A program made the position numbers and the translations under genes. This document shows, piece by piece, positions 14,499 through 49,339 of a stretch of DNA of 64,000 bases. The notes beneath the pieces were generated by a model. The model was not told the DNA's origin and made no database searches. It worked only from the letters and a program-made list of their open reading frames with translations. The DNA is from Eutrigla gurnardus (Eukaryota > Chordata > Actinopteri > Perciformes > Triglidae): contig OY741285.1 in NCBI GenBank assembly GCA_963514095.1, positions 5,976,375-6,040,374 of the forward strand. The letters run 5' to 3'. The first letter of the stretch is position 1. Each line of letters starts with the position of its first letter.

Positions 14499-14541
14499 CA
14501 ACACCGTACTTTTCCTTTTTGGTGGGCACCCAGCGAGACAT
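14499..14541 (-). CDS. DOCK1: DOCK1 first coding exon
   Basis: DOCK1 (DOCK180) is a cytoplasmic guanine-nucleotide exchange factor that activates Rac with ELMO, downstream of integrin and engulfment receptors. On the minus strand the exon reads ATG at 14541 and encodes MSRWVPTKKEKYGV plus one base, followed by the consensus donor GTACGTAA. The family protein begins MTRWVPTKREEKYGVA; this copy has one fewer glutamate, and the leftover G fits the expected alanine codon (GCN) in exon 2. The ATG context is good, with A at -3. The exon is only 43 coding bases and precedes the SH3 domain. The gene points away from C10orf90, as I recall it does in human. An in-frame ATG upstream at 14766 is not preferred because the family starts here. 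DOCK5 or DOCK2 are alternatives on sequence alone, but the neighbours C10orf90 and ADAM12 support DOCK1. Confidence 0.9.
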
Positions 14542-14860
14542 TCTCGGTGTCGAGGCTTCCCCCGAGTTGTGATGTAGCTTCTTCGCGGAGAAGAAGAAGA
14601 AGAAAAAGTCCAGATGTGACCTCTTGTTGGTCACGTAGACTTTTTTTTTTGTTGTTTTGTTTTTTTTCAGTTTTCTCTGGGCTTTAGGGAGCCGCTCCGA
14701 GCAGCCATTTTCCACCAGTGACGGGACGCTCCGCAAGGGGGAGGAAGGGAACACAACTTTTTTCACCGGGAGGGCGTTCGTTCATACGGGCAGGAGTCCC
14801 CGCTCAACTTTCACTGCTGTTTCTAGTGGACCGGAAACTGCGACATGACCGGGGAAAAGT
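14542..14860 (-). promoter_or_regulatory. DOCK1: DOCK1 5' UTR and promoter region
   Basis: This region lies immediately upstream of the DOCK1 ATG. It is richer in CpG than the flanking DNA, around the GCCGCTCCGAG, GACGGGACGCTCCG and GGGAGGGCGTTCG stretches, which suits a CpG-island promoter. An A-rich tract at 14640-14667 (T-rich on the plus strand) would fall within the leader. No TATA box is obvious, and the transcription start cannot be placed from sequence alone. Confidence 0.5.
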
Positions 14861-14989
14861 GTTCCATGGAGGATTAGCTGTTGGTCTGCGCGAGCGTGTT
14901 GTTAACATATCACATAACTGGTGGAAAATATGTTTATTATTATTTATTAGTAGTATTATTACTCTGTTGTTGCTGTTTTTTGTTTTTAA

Positions 14990-15122
14990 AAGGCCACAAG
15001 TGATTTTTTTTCTGAATTCTGAAATTGTTTAAATCACTTTGAATTGAGAGCAAAAAATCCTCTCCCGTAGTAAACCTACTAAAACATTAAGGGTATGAAT
15101 TTTTTTTTTTTTTTTTTTTTTT
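14990..15122 (+). repeat. Left copy of a ~550-bp-spaced direct repeat
   Basis: The order 'gtgattttttttctgaattc ... tcctctcccgtagtaaacc ... tactaaaacatt' recurs at 15540-15658. The copy ends in a 23-base poly(T) run at 15100-15122. Both copies look like ends of a known kind of fish non-autonomous element containing GTGGCCCTAATCCTCTTCC. Confidence 0.6.
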
Positions 15123-15146
15123 ATGTATGTTTTGCTTTGATTTTTA

Positions 15147-15527
15147 TGGAAGCTTATTCCCGCCACTGTCAGAAAAAAAGAAAGAAAAGTTAGCAAAATA
15201 TTGAATTAGTATCTCAAAATAGTGACTTAGTATCTCAAAATAATGATTAAGTGTTGCAAAATAATAAGAAACTTTCTCAAAAATAATGACTTGGTATATC
15301 AACATAATGACATAGTATTCCAAAATATTGCCCTAGTATGTAAAAATATTGACTTATTATCTTAAAAATCATTACGGAATATCTAAAAAATAATGACTTC
15401 GTGTAGTATGTCATTCTGTTATACTAAGTAATTATTTTGAGAATGTTTCTCATTGTTTTGAGATATTGGGTAAATATTTCGAGATGCTAAGTCATTGTTT
15501 TGAGAAAGTGGTGGAAATGGGCTTCCA
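15147..15527. mobile_element. Hairpin MITE with internal ~21-bp repeats
   Basis: The ends are inverted repeats: the left begins TGGAAGCTTATTCCCGCCAC and the right, reverse-complemented, begins TGGAAGCCCATTTCCACCAC. Inside, the left arm is a degenerate array of units like TATCTCAAAATAATGACTTA (about 15210-15400). The right arm carries the reverse complement (TAAGTCATTGTTTTGAGA type, about 15420-15505), so the element can fold into one long hairpin. No transposase is encoded. A clear target-site duplication was not found. Confidence 0.75.
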
Positions 15528-15539
15528 CAGCAGAGGTTT

Positions 15540-15658
15540 AGGGCCACGTGATTTTTTTTTTTTAGTTCTGAATTCAAAGTCTGACGTGAATGTCTTGACA
15601 TGTGGCCCTAATCCTCTTCCAGTAGTAACCCTACTAAAACATTTAGGATATGATTTTT
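15540..15658 (+). repeat. Right copy of the ~550-bp-spaced direct repeat
   Basis: This copy repeats the landmarks of 14990-15122 (GTGATTTTTTTTTTTTAG, TCCTCTTCCAGTAGTAACC, TACTAAAACATT). It also carries AGGGCCACGTG and its partner CATGTGGCCCT about 60 bp apart as a small inverted repeat. The hairpin MITE sits between the two copies. Confidence 0.6.
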
Positions 15659-17348
15659 ATTCTATACACACTGCCATCTTTTATACACAAGATGGCAGAA
15701 ATAAATAACACAGATTCAAGTAAGTGTGGTATTAATATATGATGACTAAAAAAGAAAACAGCAAGATAAAACTTGTAGCAATGGTGAACACACACAGTGG
15801 AAAGAAAGAGACAATATATGAATAAGTAAAATGAGTTTAACAAAACAATTGCATCAAGTAGGTCTACAATTTGTAATAAGTTGGACAAAATTGCTTTTTA
15901 TTTTCATTACAGGCATAACAGAACTGCTGGGGGTGTGAAACTGCTGTGAATAATATAATTTCCATGTTTTAGTCAGCTTGAAGTAAATAAATAACTAGTA
16001 AGTAATTACACACATATACAGTTTCAACTTATTTTAATCCTATCATTTAAAAAAAAGAGTAATTACAGTATTCCTGTAAATAGACATATTCCCAACGGTG
16101 ATCTCTGACATGGTGATAAATACTCAGAGATTGCTCCTCTGATTGGAATTAGAATTCATGCAATGGTGAAGCTACAGGAGCCAAAGTGTGCCTGTCATTC
16201 TGAGCTAATCAGCGTTGATCCTTGGTGCTGACAAATGTTACATCCTTCCCATGGCCGCATCCCATTTTTTGGAGAAGTCTCATCTATGGGACCCCCGTGT
16301 CCTTCTTTGCTCACTTTCTCCACTTGTCTTGTTGAAACCTTGCCAGCAGAGGGCGCTGTTGCTTTCAAACTTATTCTCCAAGTACCCTCTTTTGAACCCT
16401 GTTTGAATCTGTCCTCACTCAATTGAGTTTTTCTTTAGTTTAGTTTAGTTTTGATATTATCAGACAACAAAAATCTATACACCATTCTGTAGTCCTTTGT
16501 GTAGCTTCTCAACTTGAAAAGATGTTATAAAACGTGCCACAGCAATATTCAAGATATCTCTGCCATGTCTGCAAGTTTTGGAAAATGTTATTCCAACTAG
16601 AGGGACTGAAGTTGAAGGACATCTGGTGATTTTTAATTAAACATCCAAGCAACTACCAATTATTTTTAATTATTTTTTCAAAAGAAGTTGCATCTTTGAC
16701 GATCTGTGTTTCTTACTTCTTCTACATAACATGAAATCAGTCTTGTAAATACCCTTCACTCATTGTGGGACATCACGTGGGTCACGCTTACTTATCCAAG
16801 AGGACACTGGCCCATTTTCAAGACGCTCTTTGCAAATGTCACATGGCTTGGTTTTGGAGGCTTGAGGCTAGCGGCGCCTCATCATCATCAGCAGACCACG
16901 AGATCACAGGGGAAGAGCAGAAACGGTGGGGGGGGTGGATTCACCAAAGAGGATTTCTGAAGCAGTAAGTGACTCGTGGAATAACGTAGATAATCGGCTC
17001 ATTAGTGATGCTCTGTCATTTGTAAGGACGCCTGAAAGTCAGGAAGTTTGACTCGCTCTTAACATTGTTGCGTCTGACTTGAATTGACTCAAAAATCAGG
17101 CAGTTTGATCATTAAACCGCTTGAATGTTAATGTTTGTTTAAATGGAGATATTGTCACATTAAGCATTGCATCAACAAGTGTTTGGCTTCTTTTTTTTTC
17201 TTTCAGCCCGCCCACCCCCCTCTGTCTCTTTTCCATCTCCCTCTCTGGATTGGATGCTCAGCCCTTTTTGCTCAGTAACTCTTTTGTTCGGTGAAGCATC
17301 CCTCACATTGCTACGTGCCTTACTGGAGACAGTACTCACTAGCACCTA

Positions 17349-17436
17349 GTTTATATCAACACAAGAGAGTGTTTACTTCCTGACTACCACGGACTGAGGA
17401 GTTGAGAGCGAGTGGAAAGGGTTTGATTTGGTAAGT
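17349..17436 (+). promoter_or_regulatory. C10orf90: Possible C10orf90 core promoter and untranslated exon
   Basis: A TATA-like GTTTATATCAA at 17349 would place a start near 17380. A perfect donor, TTTG then GTAAGT, lies at 17431. An acceptor-like CTCCAG ends at 17730, five bases before the C10orf90 ATG. Together these could form a short untranslated exon 1 and a 300-bp intron. The polypyrimidine tract before 17730 is weak, so this is a hypothesis only. Confidence 0.25.
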
Positions 17437-17735
17437 AGAGTGAGGTATAATGAAAGCGGGGAAAGTTTTGTGCTTATGATCGAGAATAATTTGCACCTCT
17501 TTCTCATTCTCGTCTGCATTCTGACACCTCCCCATAACAGATCCGTGACAAAGATGACCTCCAGCATTCTTGTAGCTACTAATTCCTCGCAGTGCATATC
17601 TGGCGTGCCTCATGGTGAGGAGTCCAGCTGAGCCAAGGGGGGGGGGAGTCTCATTAATACCTCCACTGTAAAAGGGCTTTTTATTGTGGGCTTGAAACTC
17701 GAGAGCTGTGACTGGTTACCTGAGCTCCAGCGGCG

Positions 17736-31007
<13,272 letters not shown>

Positions 31008-31246
31008 CCGCACAACGGACGAGGATGACGACACGCGCCCGTAGCATTGCATAACAGACTGTGGACGTGAACTTTGACCTCTGACCGTGCTGAATATGCG
31101 TTAAACTATCAGTGAAGGTCACGACATAACAAGCTGTCCTGTAGCCGCCCCCTGTTTGTTTCTCTCATGTATTGAAGGTAGTTGTTATTCAAGTTATCAT
31201 CTGTTTTTTTTTTCTGAAAGATGAATCCATGGTCATCTTTAATAAA
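31008..31246 (+). terminator. C10orf90: C10orf90 3' UTR and poly(A) signal
   Basis: The 3' UTR is short. A canonical AATAAA lies at 31241-31246, about 235 bases after the stop. Cleavage would be expected 10-30 bases further on. Confidence 0.65.
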
Positions 31247-33959
31247 CCCAGAAGGTCATTTAACATCACTTACTGAACCAGTTTTATCCAGAACCTTCAA
31301 AAACTTATTAAAAGGTATTATTAAATAAAATATTGTGTTGCAAAATAATAAAAGAAATCCAACAAAACACATGTATTATTAAAGGTTATAAGATTATAAA
31401 ACTGTCCCATTCAGTTGTATGTGTTGTGATATGTCCATATTTGATGGATGAAGGAAAAGATTAGCGGAACATAGATGAACAAAAGAGTATATTTGAAGCA
31501 CTAGGGCAGAAAGAAAGTGTTGTTGAATGACCTTCTGGGTTTATTTTGGTTGTTTTTCTGGTCTTTTGAGAAAAACAGATGCTTATCTCAGTGACTCAGC
31601 TGCCCTTGTCCTATGCAATTGGAATAGACGGTCAAAATGAATGTATGAAATCCCTCCTGATACGGTTTTGATGTAAGATATGAACCCGTAATGCGTTCTG
31701 TGTGTATCTCTTGTTTTCCCTTGATTGCTAATTGCCTTCCTTACCAGAATACACGTGCAAACGATGAACGCGCTCATGTCCTCGCACAGCCACGTTCACA
31801 TGATCTCATGTGATGCGAAGCAGTGATATGAGACAGAGTCCCTCCGTGCTTCACGGTCCCCTCCCAGGACACTCGTCGACCCTCCTCTTCCTCATTATAC
31901 AACCAATGAGCAGAACGGAGCCAGAAGTGGGCTCTGCCATCATTCAGCGCCAGCTATTAGCTGTAAAATGGAGGAATGTGACCTCTCCTCACTGGAAAAA
32001 AAAAAAAAACGCCCCGTTAATGGACAGTGCTGATTTTGAATGGAGCTTTTGTCCCCTGTCTTTGTCTCATGATGGACTGGGGGCCCCGCCATTTGCGGAT
32101 TTGTGTGATCTACAGTGAGAGTGCTGCTCCGCAACGTGATGAAGCTGAGCACAAATCAAAAGTGATGCGTGTGAATTATTTGTTTTTCAAAAGAACACAC
32201 CACTAAGCAGAAGCTCTCCGTAGTTCTTAATTGTGATTTTTTATAGTCCGGCCGGTTCATCCATCTACATTTGCAGGGATGTCTTTGGAGGAGACAGATG
32301 ACTGTCACCTTTGGGTGTGAGAGCATCAATAATGGCTCGTTATTGTTCCTGTCTTTCAAAAATGAGTAATGTTGGACCACAAACTAGACTTTGGACCAAC
32401 TGCTGCTGAAAAATGTTATTTACTGCATGTGTGAGGGGGTTTCCCTGTCAATGTCATTCTGTAAACTCCAACTCTTGCCCTTTTATATTTGAATGTAATA
32501 CCATTTATTTGAGTTCAGATATGTTGTTTCATTTTCCTCCACATGTCACTAAAGGGTTCGTCTCCAAGCTCTGCTTTTTCCTCCCAGCTGCATCGACGTA
32601 ATCATAGAGGTTAGATGGAATAATTTCCCCTCCGAAGTTGGGATTTATTTTTGAGTGTTATCTGTCGCAGCACACACAAACAGAAAGTCCTATTTCAACT
32701 GCCTGCCCCTCTCTTGCACCTTATCTTTCTTCAAGCTTCCCGGTTCTTAAAAAGAGCAAAAGATCAGCTCTTTGTAACATCCCGTAGCTGAATGTTGAGC
32801 TCCAGTCGAATCAGCATGCAAAGAAATACTCCACAGCAGCCTTTTATTCCTTTTCATATTTGATCCCGTAAGAAAGACTTTTGAGAAATTGAGGTTTCTG
32901 AGCATCGTGACACGAGGCTGTGCCCTATTGTTCCCTATTTCAAGTGGGATAAGGCAACGTGCTGTGACTTTAGCTGAAGTCTCCATGCTGGGAGTATCCG
33001 GCACTCTCATTTTCTCCTGTCTGGGGGGGCTGGGAAAGCTTTCAGGGACCCCACAGCCTGCATGTGGACACCTGCCTGTTCTCTGCCTGCATCCCCTCCT
33101 GAAGTGGAGGATGTGGTGCAGTGCAGAGAGCGCACAATGTAGTGTTTGAATGGGTCGTGTCCACGTGTCGGACCATGAATCCATAAGTGTATTTCATCAG
33201 AGCCTTGATGGCAGGTTGAGTATAGCTGGTTATGAGTCTCATTTGGTTCAGATATCTCTAAATGTTAATGTTAAGAAATCACCAATTTAATACATATAAA
33301 TGTATGCATAATAACATCTGAGGGTTGTGTAGGCTGCTAAATTATTCAAATTTACACTCAGTGCTGTGGGCTGCCACTGTGTGTGCAGCCAACATAACCC
33401 ATTAGGTCAAGTTAAGCAACGGATACCAAGAGAGAGGCCGGAAATTAGGTGGTTTACCTTCAGAATAAAACGCTAGTTTTCTGTGCCCTGCACCTTCCAG
33501 CATGTTTAAGGAGCACTAGCTTTTCCCATATGGCCAATAACAAGTTCTGACAGCACAAGCTTCACATTGCCTGTTTTTCTGACCAATATTCCCAATACAA
33601 AATGATATAAAACTAATTTAAAGAGCAAATTTTTAATTTGAAGGAAACGGAACCAGATAATATTTGTCTTTTTTTTTTTAATAATCAAATGACTAAAATA
33701 AGGTCCACCTAGCTGTAGCTTTTTTTTGTGAGCTTCCAATTGCATCTCACTGGGAAAGCCCAGTAAACGTTATTTTATCAAACTTTTGTTTACAAAGTCA
33801 AAGAGTGATCTTTCATGTTTAATCTCAGTTTCATTTAAACTCATCTAATTAAAGTTATTTTAGCCTAAACGTGTAAAATATACATTATTTATTTTAATGT
33901 ACATTATTACAAAAGTGTATTATGATTGACACTGGGGTAGTTTATTTTGAAATCTGGGA
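31247..33959. other. C10orf90-ADAM12 intergenic region
   Basis: 2.7 kb of mostly AT-rich DNA. Open frames such as 32747-33184 (minus) show no recognisable motifs. No RNA gene or intact repeat was recognised. Confidence 0.6.
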
Positions 33960-34459
33960 AAGGAAGTCGCGCTTTTCTTGTTTCCGGTAGCTTTCTGGTT
34001 GCTCGGTATTGGGCGGCGCTAGGACCTCGCGGAGCGTTTCATTGAAGCACATGGTCCCCTCTCATAAGACAACACTTCTCGCCAGTAATTACCCAGGAAT
34101 CGATGTCATTCCAGTTTGCGACCGAACAGCAGCGGCTCCTGTCGGCTCCTTGTTCGCGTTTCCACCGGTCGCTCTTCATTTACCTCACTTTTCTTTGTTG
34201 TTGTTGTCGGCGAGGCGCGTTCGGACCGTGTCTGTGAACGGGGGACACGAAGTGAATGGAGTTGAATCAGCTGTCCTCGGGATTTCCGAAAAGCGCCGCT
34301 CACATACTTGATCATATTTCAGGAAGTCCTTCTATCTTTGGGGTTGTGCGCGCGCGCGCGTGTGTGTGCGCGGGGTCCTCGCGCATCAGCTGCCGCTGGA
34401 TCGTATGATGGTCGCGCTGCAGTGAAGCCAGTCCTCGTCCACGCTTCCAGCCGGGCATC
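33960..34459 (+). promoter_or_regulatory. ADAM12: ADAM12 promoter and 5' leader
   Basis: CpG content rises sharply here relative to the AT-rich DNA on the left. A GGGCGG GC-box core lies at about 34010 and several CG-rich blocks extend to the ATG. A purely alternating purine-pyrimidine run (TG/CG) at 34345-34372 lies in the likely leader. No convincing TATA box was seen. Confidence 0.5.
34345..34372. repeat. Alternating TG/CG run (Z-DNA-prone)
   Basis: A 28-bp strictly alternating purine-pyrimidine tract with two CG blocks around a TG block, ending about 87 bp before the ADAM12 ATG. Confidence 0.8.
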
Positions 34460-44521
<10,062 letters not shown>

Positions 44522-44924
44522 GTAAGTGCTCCCTCCGTTCACACTCGGCCTTCCGCTCGGAAACCCCAAAATGGGGCGACACGTGCACCGCCCGGGGGCT
44601 GCGGCTGGTAGCCAAGCACGCGTGTCACACTGAAACAGCCGGGGCGACGGTAGAAGGAGGGACTCGTTCTCTATCGCACCACTAGAACGGGCACGGTTTG
44701 CTCTCCGAGTCTTCATCTGTGTGCCGAAAAACAAAAAGACTTGAAAGTCGGGGATTCTTGAATACATCAGCCAGACGCTGATGCGAACCGACATCTTCCT
44801 CCTCTGTTCATTTGATCTGCTGGGATGACACGGGGGAGAAAGGAGGCTTCGTTTGAACGCACGCTCCTCGCTCTGCGCATTAAGATACTGTCAACACGGT
44901 GTCAAGTCAAGGGACCGGCAAGCA

Positions 44925-44944
44925 GGGGAGGGGGAGGGGGAGGG
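44925..44944 (+). repeat. G-rich G4-type tract
   Basis: Four G-runs separated by single A, about 0.4 kb into ADAM12 intron 3. Confidence 0.8.
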
Positions 44945-46568
44945 CATCATTTGAAAGAGATCAGGTTGTTGTGAATAGGTACGGTCTGACAGAGCAGCCG
45001 CATCTGTTCAGAGGAATATTTGTCATCTTTGCGTTTTTGCGACTCGAGACGAACCCTCCGAGTCGAATTGAGACGACCGTGATTGATGGAGCAATATGTT
45101 CTCCCATCCAGCTCCTCTGCCACACATGAGCAGCCAGGAACAAGCAGGAGCTGTCCTGCGTGATAGAGAGGAAGAGGAAGAGAGACAGAGAGGGAGCGGA
45201 TGGGTTTTTATGTTGGCGTCGGCCATTAATCTCACTTGTTTTCCCAGACTTAATATATGTAAATTCCACCTGCAGACTGTGGGAGGGAGCTTTCAGCGCC
45301 CCGCGACCGCACATTTTATGGCTTACCTGCTCTGAAAAAATATCTGGATGGGGAAACCACAGTCTGTCGAATAACATTCCCGCTCTGCACAGGTGGTGTG
45401 CAAAAGCTGACTTGCACGTTGTCAGATTTTCTCCCCTTTTTATAGCAGTGGAATTACGTTTCCCTGACAGTGAAAACATGGAACCCAAACATTCCAGTGG
45501 GAGGGTAAAAATGGCATTCCCATGCATCCCCCCACATTGTCCTCATGTGTGGAGGGGCTGTCATCGTTGTCCAATAGCATTAAAACGTAAAGTCCACAGT
45601 GGAGCCTCGAACCTCAGGCCAAGAGGAACAAACAGACGGCGGAGAGGTGCAATCTAGATCATTCTAATGAGCTCCAGCGTGATGGAAAGACTCTATTCAA
45701 ACAAACCTCCGTGCTGTCCAAATACCAATCTGTCAGAATTTGCTCTTGAACCTTAGCAAGTCGGGATAACAAGGTTTAATTACTGGCGAGGGCTGCATTA
45801 TTCTTTTTTTCTTTCTTCGTGTCATCTGCGGATTCTCACACACCTCCTGCAATAAGTCAAAATAGAAGCTACTTCCTGCCATGCATGTTTGATGAGAGGA
45901 ATCCCGACCAGGACGGGAGGTAGAGCGGGAGTTTGCTCTGCAGGATCGACGCGCCAGAACCAGAACCAGAACCTGCTGCGCTGACATTTAGGGTTTTTTT
46001 GTGTGTCTGAGGCTGCTGGCAGATTTGGCTGCATGCCGCTGATGAAATCCAGTTGTTCAAACACAGCCGGCATCAGTGGAGAGGCGGAGGGAGAGGAGAG
46101 AGGAAGAAAAAAAAGACATTGCGGTCCAGAATGAAATGATTTAGTTTAATCCCCCGGATTTATATTTGTTTTCTCAGGTCCTTGTTAATAAATAGCACTG
46201 GCAAGCAAACAGGAACGAGGTGTGCTGCACAGCTGAACGCGATCATCTCCGTTGCATCGAGAGGTGAACGTGCTCGGCGGGCGCCCTGAACTCGAATCAC
46301 CCCGTCAGTGTTACAGAGAGTTAGTGGAGGTCGCCTCGGGAAGATCGGCCGCTCGAAAAGTTTATTGCAAACTGCTTGGAATGATTATATTCTTCCTTGT
46401 TTTTGCCTATTTGTTGCAAAACTTAAGTCTTCCTAATTCAACTCACGTATTAATTGGCTGAACGAAAGGCCAGAAAACAATAGAAAAGGTCAGTCGAACT
46501 ATTTAAAATGCTTCTATGTTTTTGGAATTTGATAGTTTTACGTTTAACCTTCAGCCTCAGTTGTAACA

Positions 46569-46871
46569 GTTGCATTATATGTCTATAATGCATTATATAC
46601 CTATTTATAATGCATTATAATCCGCTTATAGCAGTGTCTAATCATAGTTATAAGCGCTCACAAATGTTGATAATGCATTATTATTTTATAATGACTGGCT
46701 ATAATGAACTATGAAAAGATTGTAATTGATTACAGCTATGGGAATTATAATACGCTATGAACAACAAACAAAACATCAGAATGGCTATCAATCATGTGTG
46801 AGTGCTTATAACTACAATTACATAGTGTTATAAGCAGCTTATAACACATCATAAGTCTTTTATAATGCAAC
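46569..46871. mobile_element. AT-rich MITE with ~100-bp inverted repeats
   Basis: The left end begins GTTGCATTATA and the right end is TATAATGCAAC. Further in, the left arm has CTTATAGCAGTGTCTAATCA and AGTTATAAGCGCTCAC. The right arm, reverse-complemented, has CTTATAACACTATGTAATTG and AGTTATAAGCACTCAC, in the same order. It is non-coding and contains many TTATAATGCATTATAA-type palindromes. Confidence 0.75.
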
Positions 46872-49339
46872 ATAGAACTTAGAAACGTCTTCTTAGAAAG
46901 CCCAGTCAACAGCTGGAGGGAATAAAATCCGTCCTCGCCCGAACTACACATTTGAATAAAAAGTTTTATAACACAGTCTCTGACTTTTTATATGTATGAT
47001 GTATGAAACTGAAACATCAGCCTGTCGTATTCATATCCCTACAAAGAAAAATCCGATATTCTCATCTTCAAAATCCGTCTGACAGGAGTGACATGCCGAG
47101 CTGTCACATGCCATCAGTCCATTTATAATAAATCAGCCACTTGGAGAGAGACGGATAGTTTCGAAATGAACTATTGACTTGATGCTTTCAGAATTCCTCC
47201 ACATGAATGACACGTTGTCATACTTCAGCCTCCCCTTATATTTGTTGTAACTGCTACTATTTCCATTCGATATCTGGTAAAATGTGCTCTGGCGGTGAGC
47301 TGTGGCACCGATGACATTTAGAAAAGCCCGGAACATGATGAAAAGTATTCTCTATATATAAAAGCTTGTGTTTGCGGAGCCAATACGGAGCATCGGGTCG
47401 CTGTGTCTGCTCTCGGGCATTAACGGCTGCGGAAGCAGGACACATGGGCATCGGATATTCCGACATTTCCGGACGGCCGTTTTTGAAAGCAGCCTGTTGT
47501 CGGGACGGAAAGGGCGCACGCCGCCTCAGGCTGCTCCAAATGATGGTTCAGGAGCCTGAAAGATCAAGACCCCCTCCCCCTTGAGTGGTCTGCTATTTCC
47601 ATCCACGTGTCCGTGTACCTCCAACGTTTTTTAAATCATCAATATCAAACAATGTTCCGACTCCGTGTGCCTGAAGGAGATTCAAACATAATGTTCACTG
47701 TTATCATCATCATTCGGTGCCTCGTGGGGAAACAAATTACCCACAAACGCCGAGCATGTGCTCCACAGATAGTATTGGTTTTCGCTGCCAGTGTTCCTGT
47801 GAGCTGCGTTTTGTTGATCGTCATCGGAGTGAGATATGCATCCGTGCAAGAAAACAAGCCAACAGTGAATGAAGCCCTGAGGCGTTACAGCACGTCTTTA
47901 ACGAGCTTGACTGCCGATGTTCAATGCCAAACATTTAAATCCTAAAAACGTGGTGTTGGGAGACGTTGTCAAGGATGTCAGGATGTAGTTATTTAAAGAA
48001 GGTGTCACAAAACCACAGGTGTCTCTTATGAACGTCCTATTTTCACCCAGGATGACACAAATAAAGCTTCAAATCCTCAAAGTTTTCCTGACCGGAAAAA
48101 TAGACGATGGACGTTTGCTCTTCATGACCTGAAGGCTGACGTCCTTTTATTCCAAGACTCTGAACCCATGAGAGAAACCATGAAGCCTGTGCACAGTGGC
48201 AACACCATTTCAGGCCGGGCTGTTGGAGAAGCTCTTGCTGCTTTTGTGGCTTTTGAATGCGAGGCCTCCGGGCACATCTCGATGATTTCCAAGCGAAGCA
48301 GGCAGCATGCTCTCCTTATGTGTTTCCCTTTGCTAACGGACTGCAGGATCACCGAAAAGGAGGCCCGGGGCTCGTCAGCTGGGTGGAGGATGTTCTCGGG
48401 TTGCTCCCTGTTCGTCACGTTGTTTAGCCGTCAGCATAAGGGGCCTGGAGGTTTGGCTGTCCATCTTTTTGGAATCGGTTGTGCCGCGAGACAAACGGAC
48501 ACGTTTTAATCCGGCCTTTTCCTCCCGGATGGAGGGCAGGGCGAGGATGTTTCCTGAAAGGCCCTGGCTGCAAACTTCTTCTATCTCTCTGGTGTTTTTG
48601 GAAGAACAATTCCACTCTGGACAGCATCCAGACTGCAATTTGTCCCAGTTTGGGTTTTTTTTGTTATTTAACTCCATATCTCAGGCCGGACTGCTGCTGG
48701 TGTGTGACCTGTTGCTTCTCTCAATGAAGACATTGTCATGTCTGACTGAGAACACCAGCAGGAAACAACCTCTCCCGGGGAGCTGGACAAACAGAAGGCT
48801 GAAGACGCCACACAAATAACCAGCTCCTTTCTGGGGGGAAAAAAAGAGAGAAGACATCTCTTGTGACCTCCTTTTTGTAGAGTTATTGTCCGCGGCTGCT
48901 GAGCCACACACAGATTGTTTAAGGAACGTCGAACCCGATGCGTGACGCATGTTTATCGAATCCTTCCTCTTGTCACCGAGCCAGGAAGAAGACAAGGAGC
49001 GTGTCGAATCCTTCCTCGAGGCTGTAATGTCTGCAATAACTGCTTCAACAAGCTCTCAACTTCCCACTTGTTCCTTAAAGGTCAACTTTTCTATTGATCT
49101 GAATTGTTTTGAGATATTTCTTAAACCCAAAAGCTTCATACCCTTATGACAAAACTTTAAAAAAAAAAGCCAAAGCATTATAGACTTTCAAATCTTAGTT
49201 TTCAACTTTCTTATGAATCTTGGATGTGATTTCTTGAGCAACACTAGTCTCCAATCAGCTGACGATTTACTGGATAAGAATAGAAATCCTCATCTCGTTA
49301 TGATCCCATTTTGTTCCCATGGCGACATGGCTAGCCGAG

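Larger units (their letters stand above)
14861..17300. other. DOCK1-C10orf90 intergenic region
   Basis: AT-rich DNA between two divergently transcribed genes. It holds a duplicated repeat pair and a hairpin MITE (listed separately) and a GCAGAGGGCGCTG fragment near 16346. No open frame resembles a gene. A perfect GTAAGT donor-like site occurs at 16965 with no recognisable coding sequence before it. Confidence 0.6.

Noticed and set aside
44961..45657. Opposed frames of 188 (minus) and 165 (plus) codons
   Set aside because: They overlap on opposite strands and neither shows a motif or exon structure.
47607..47945. 112-codon frame with a hydrophobic stretch resembling a membrane segment
   Set aside because: A single hydrophobic patch with no family resemblance, inside an intron, is not enough to call a gene.
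48122..48509. Opposed frames of 98 (minus) and 113 (plus) codons with protein-like composition
   Set aside because: Not recognised, and mutually antisense. It could be a conserved non-coding element or a decayed fragment, but nothing in the sequence decides this.
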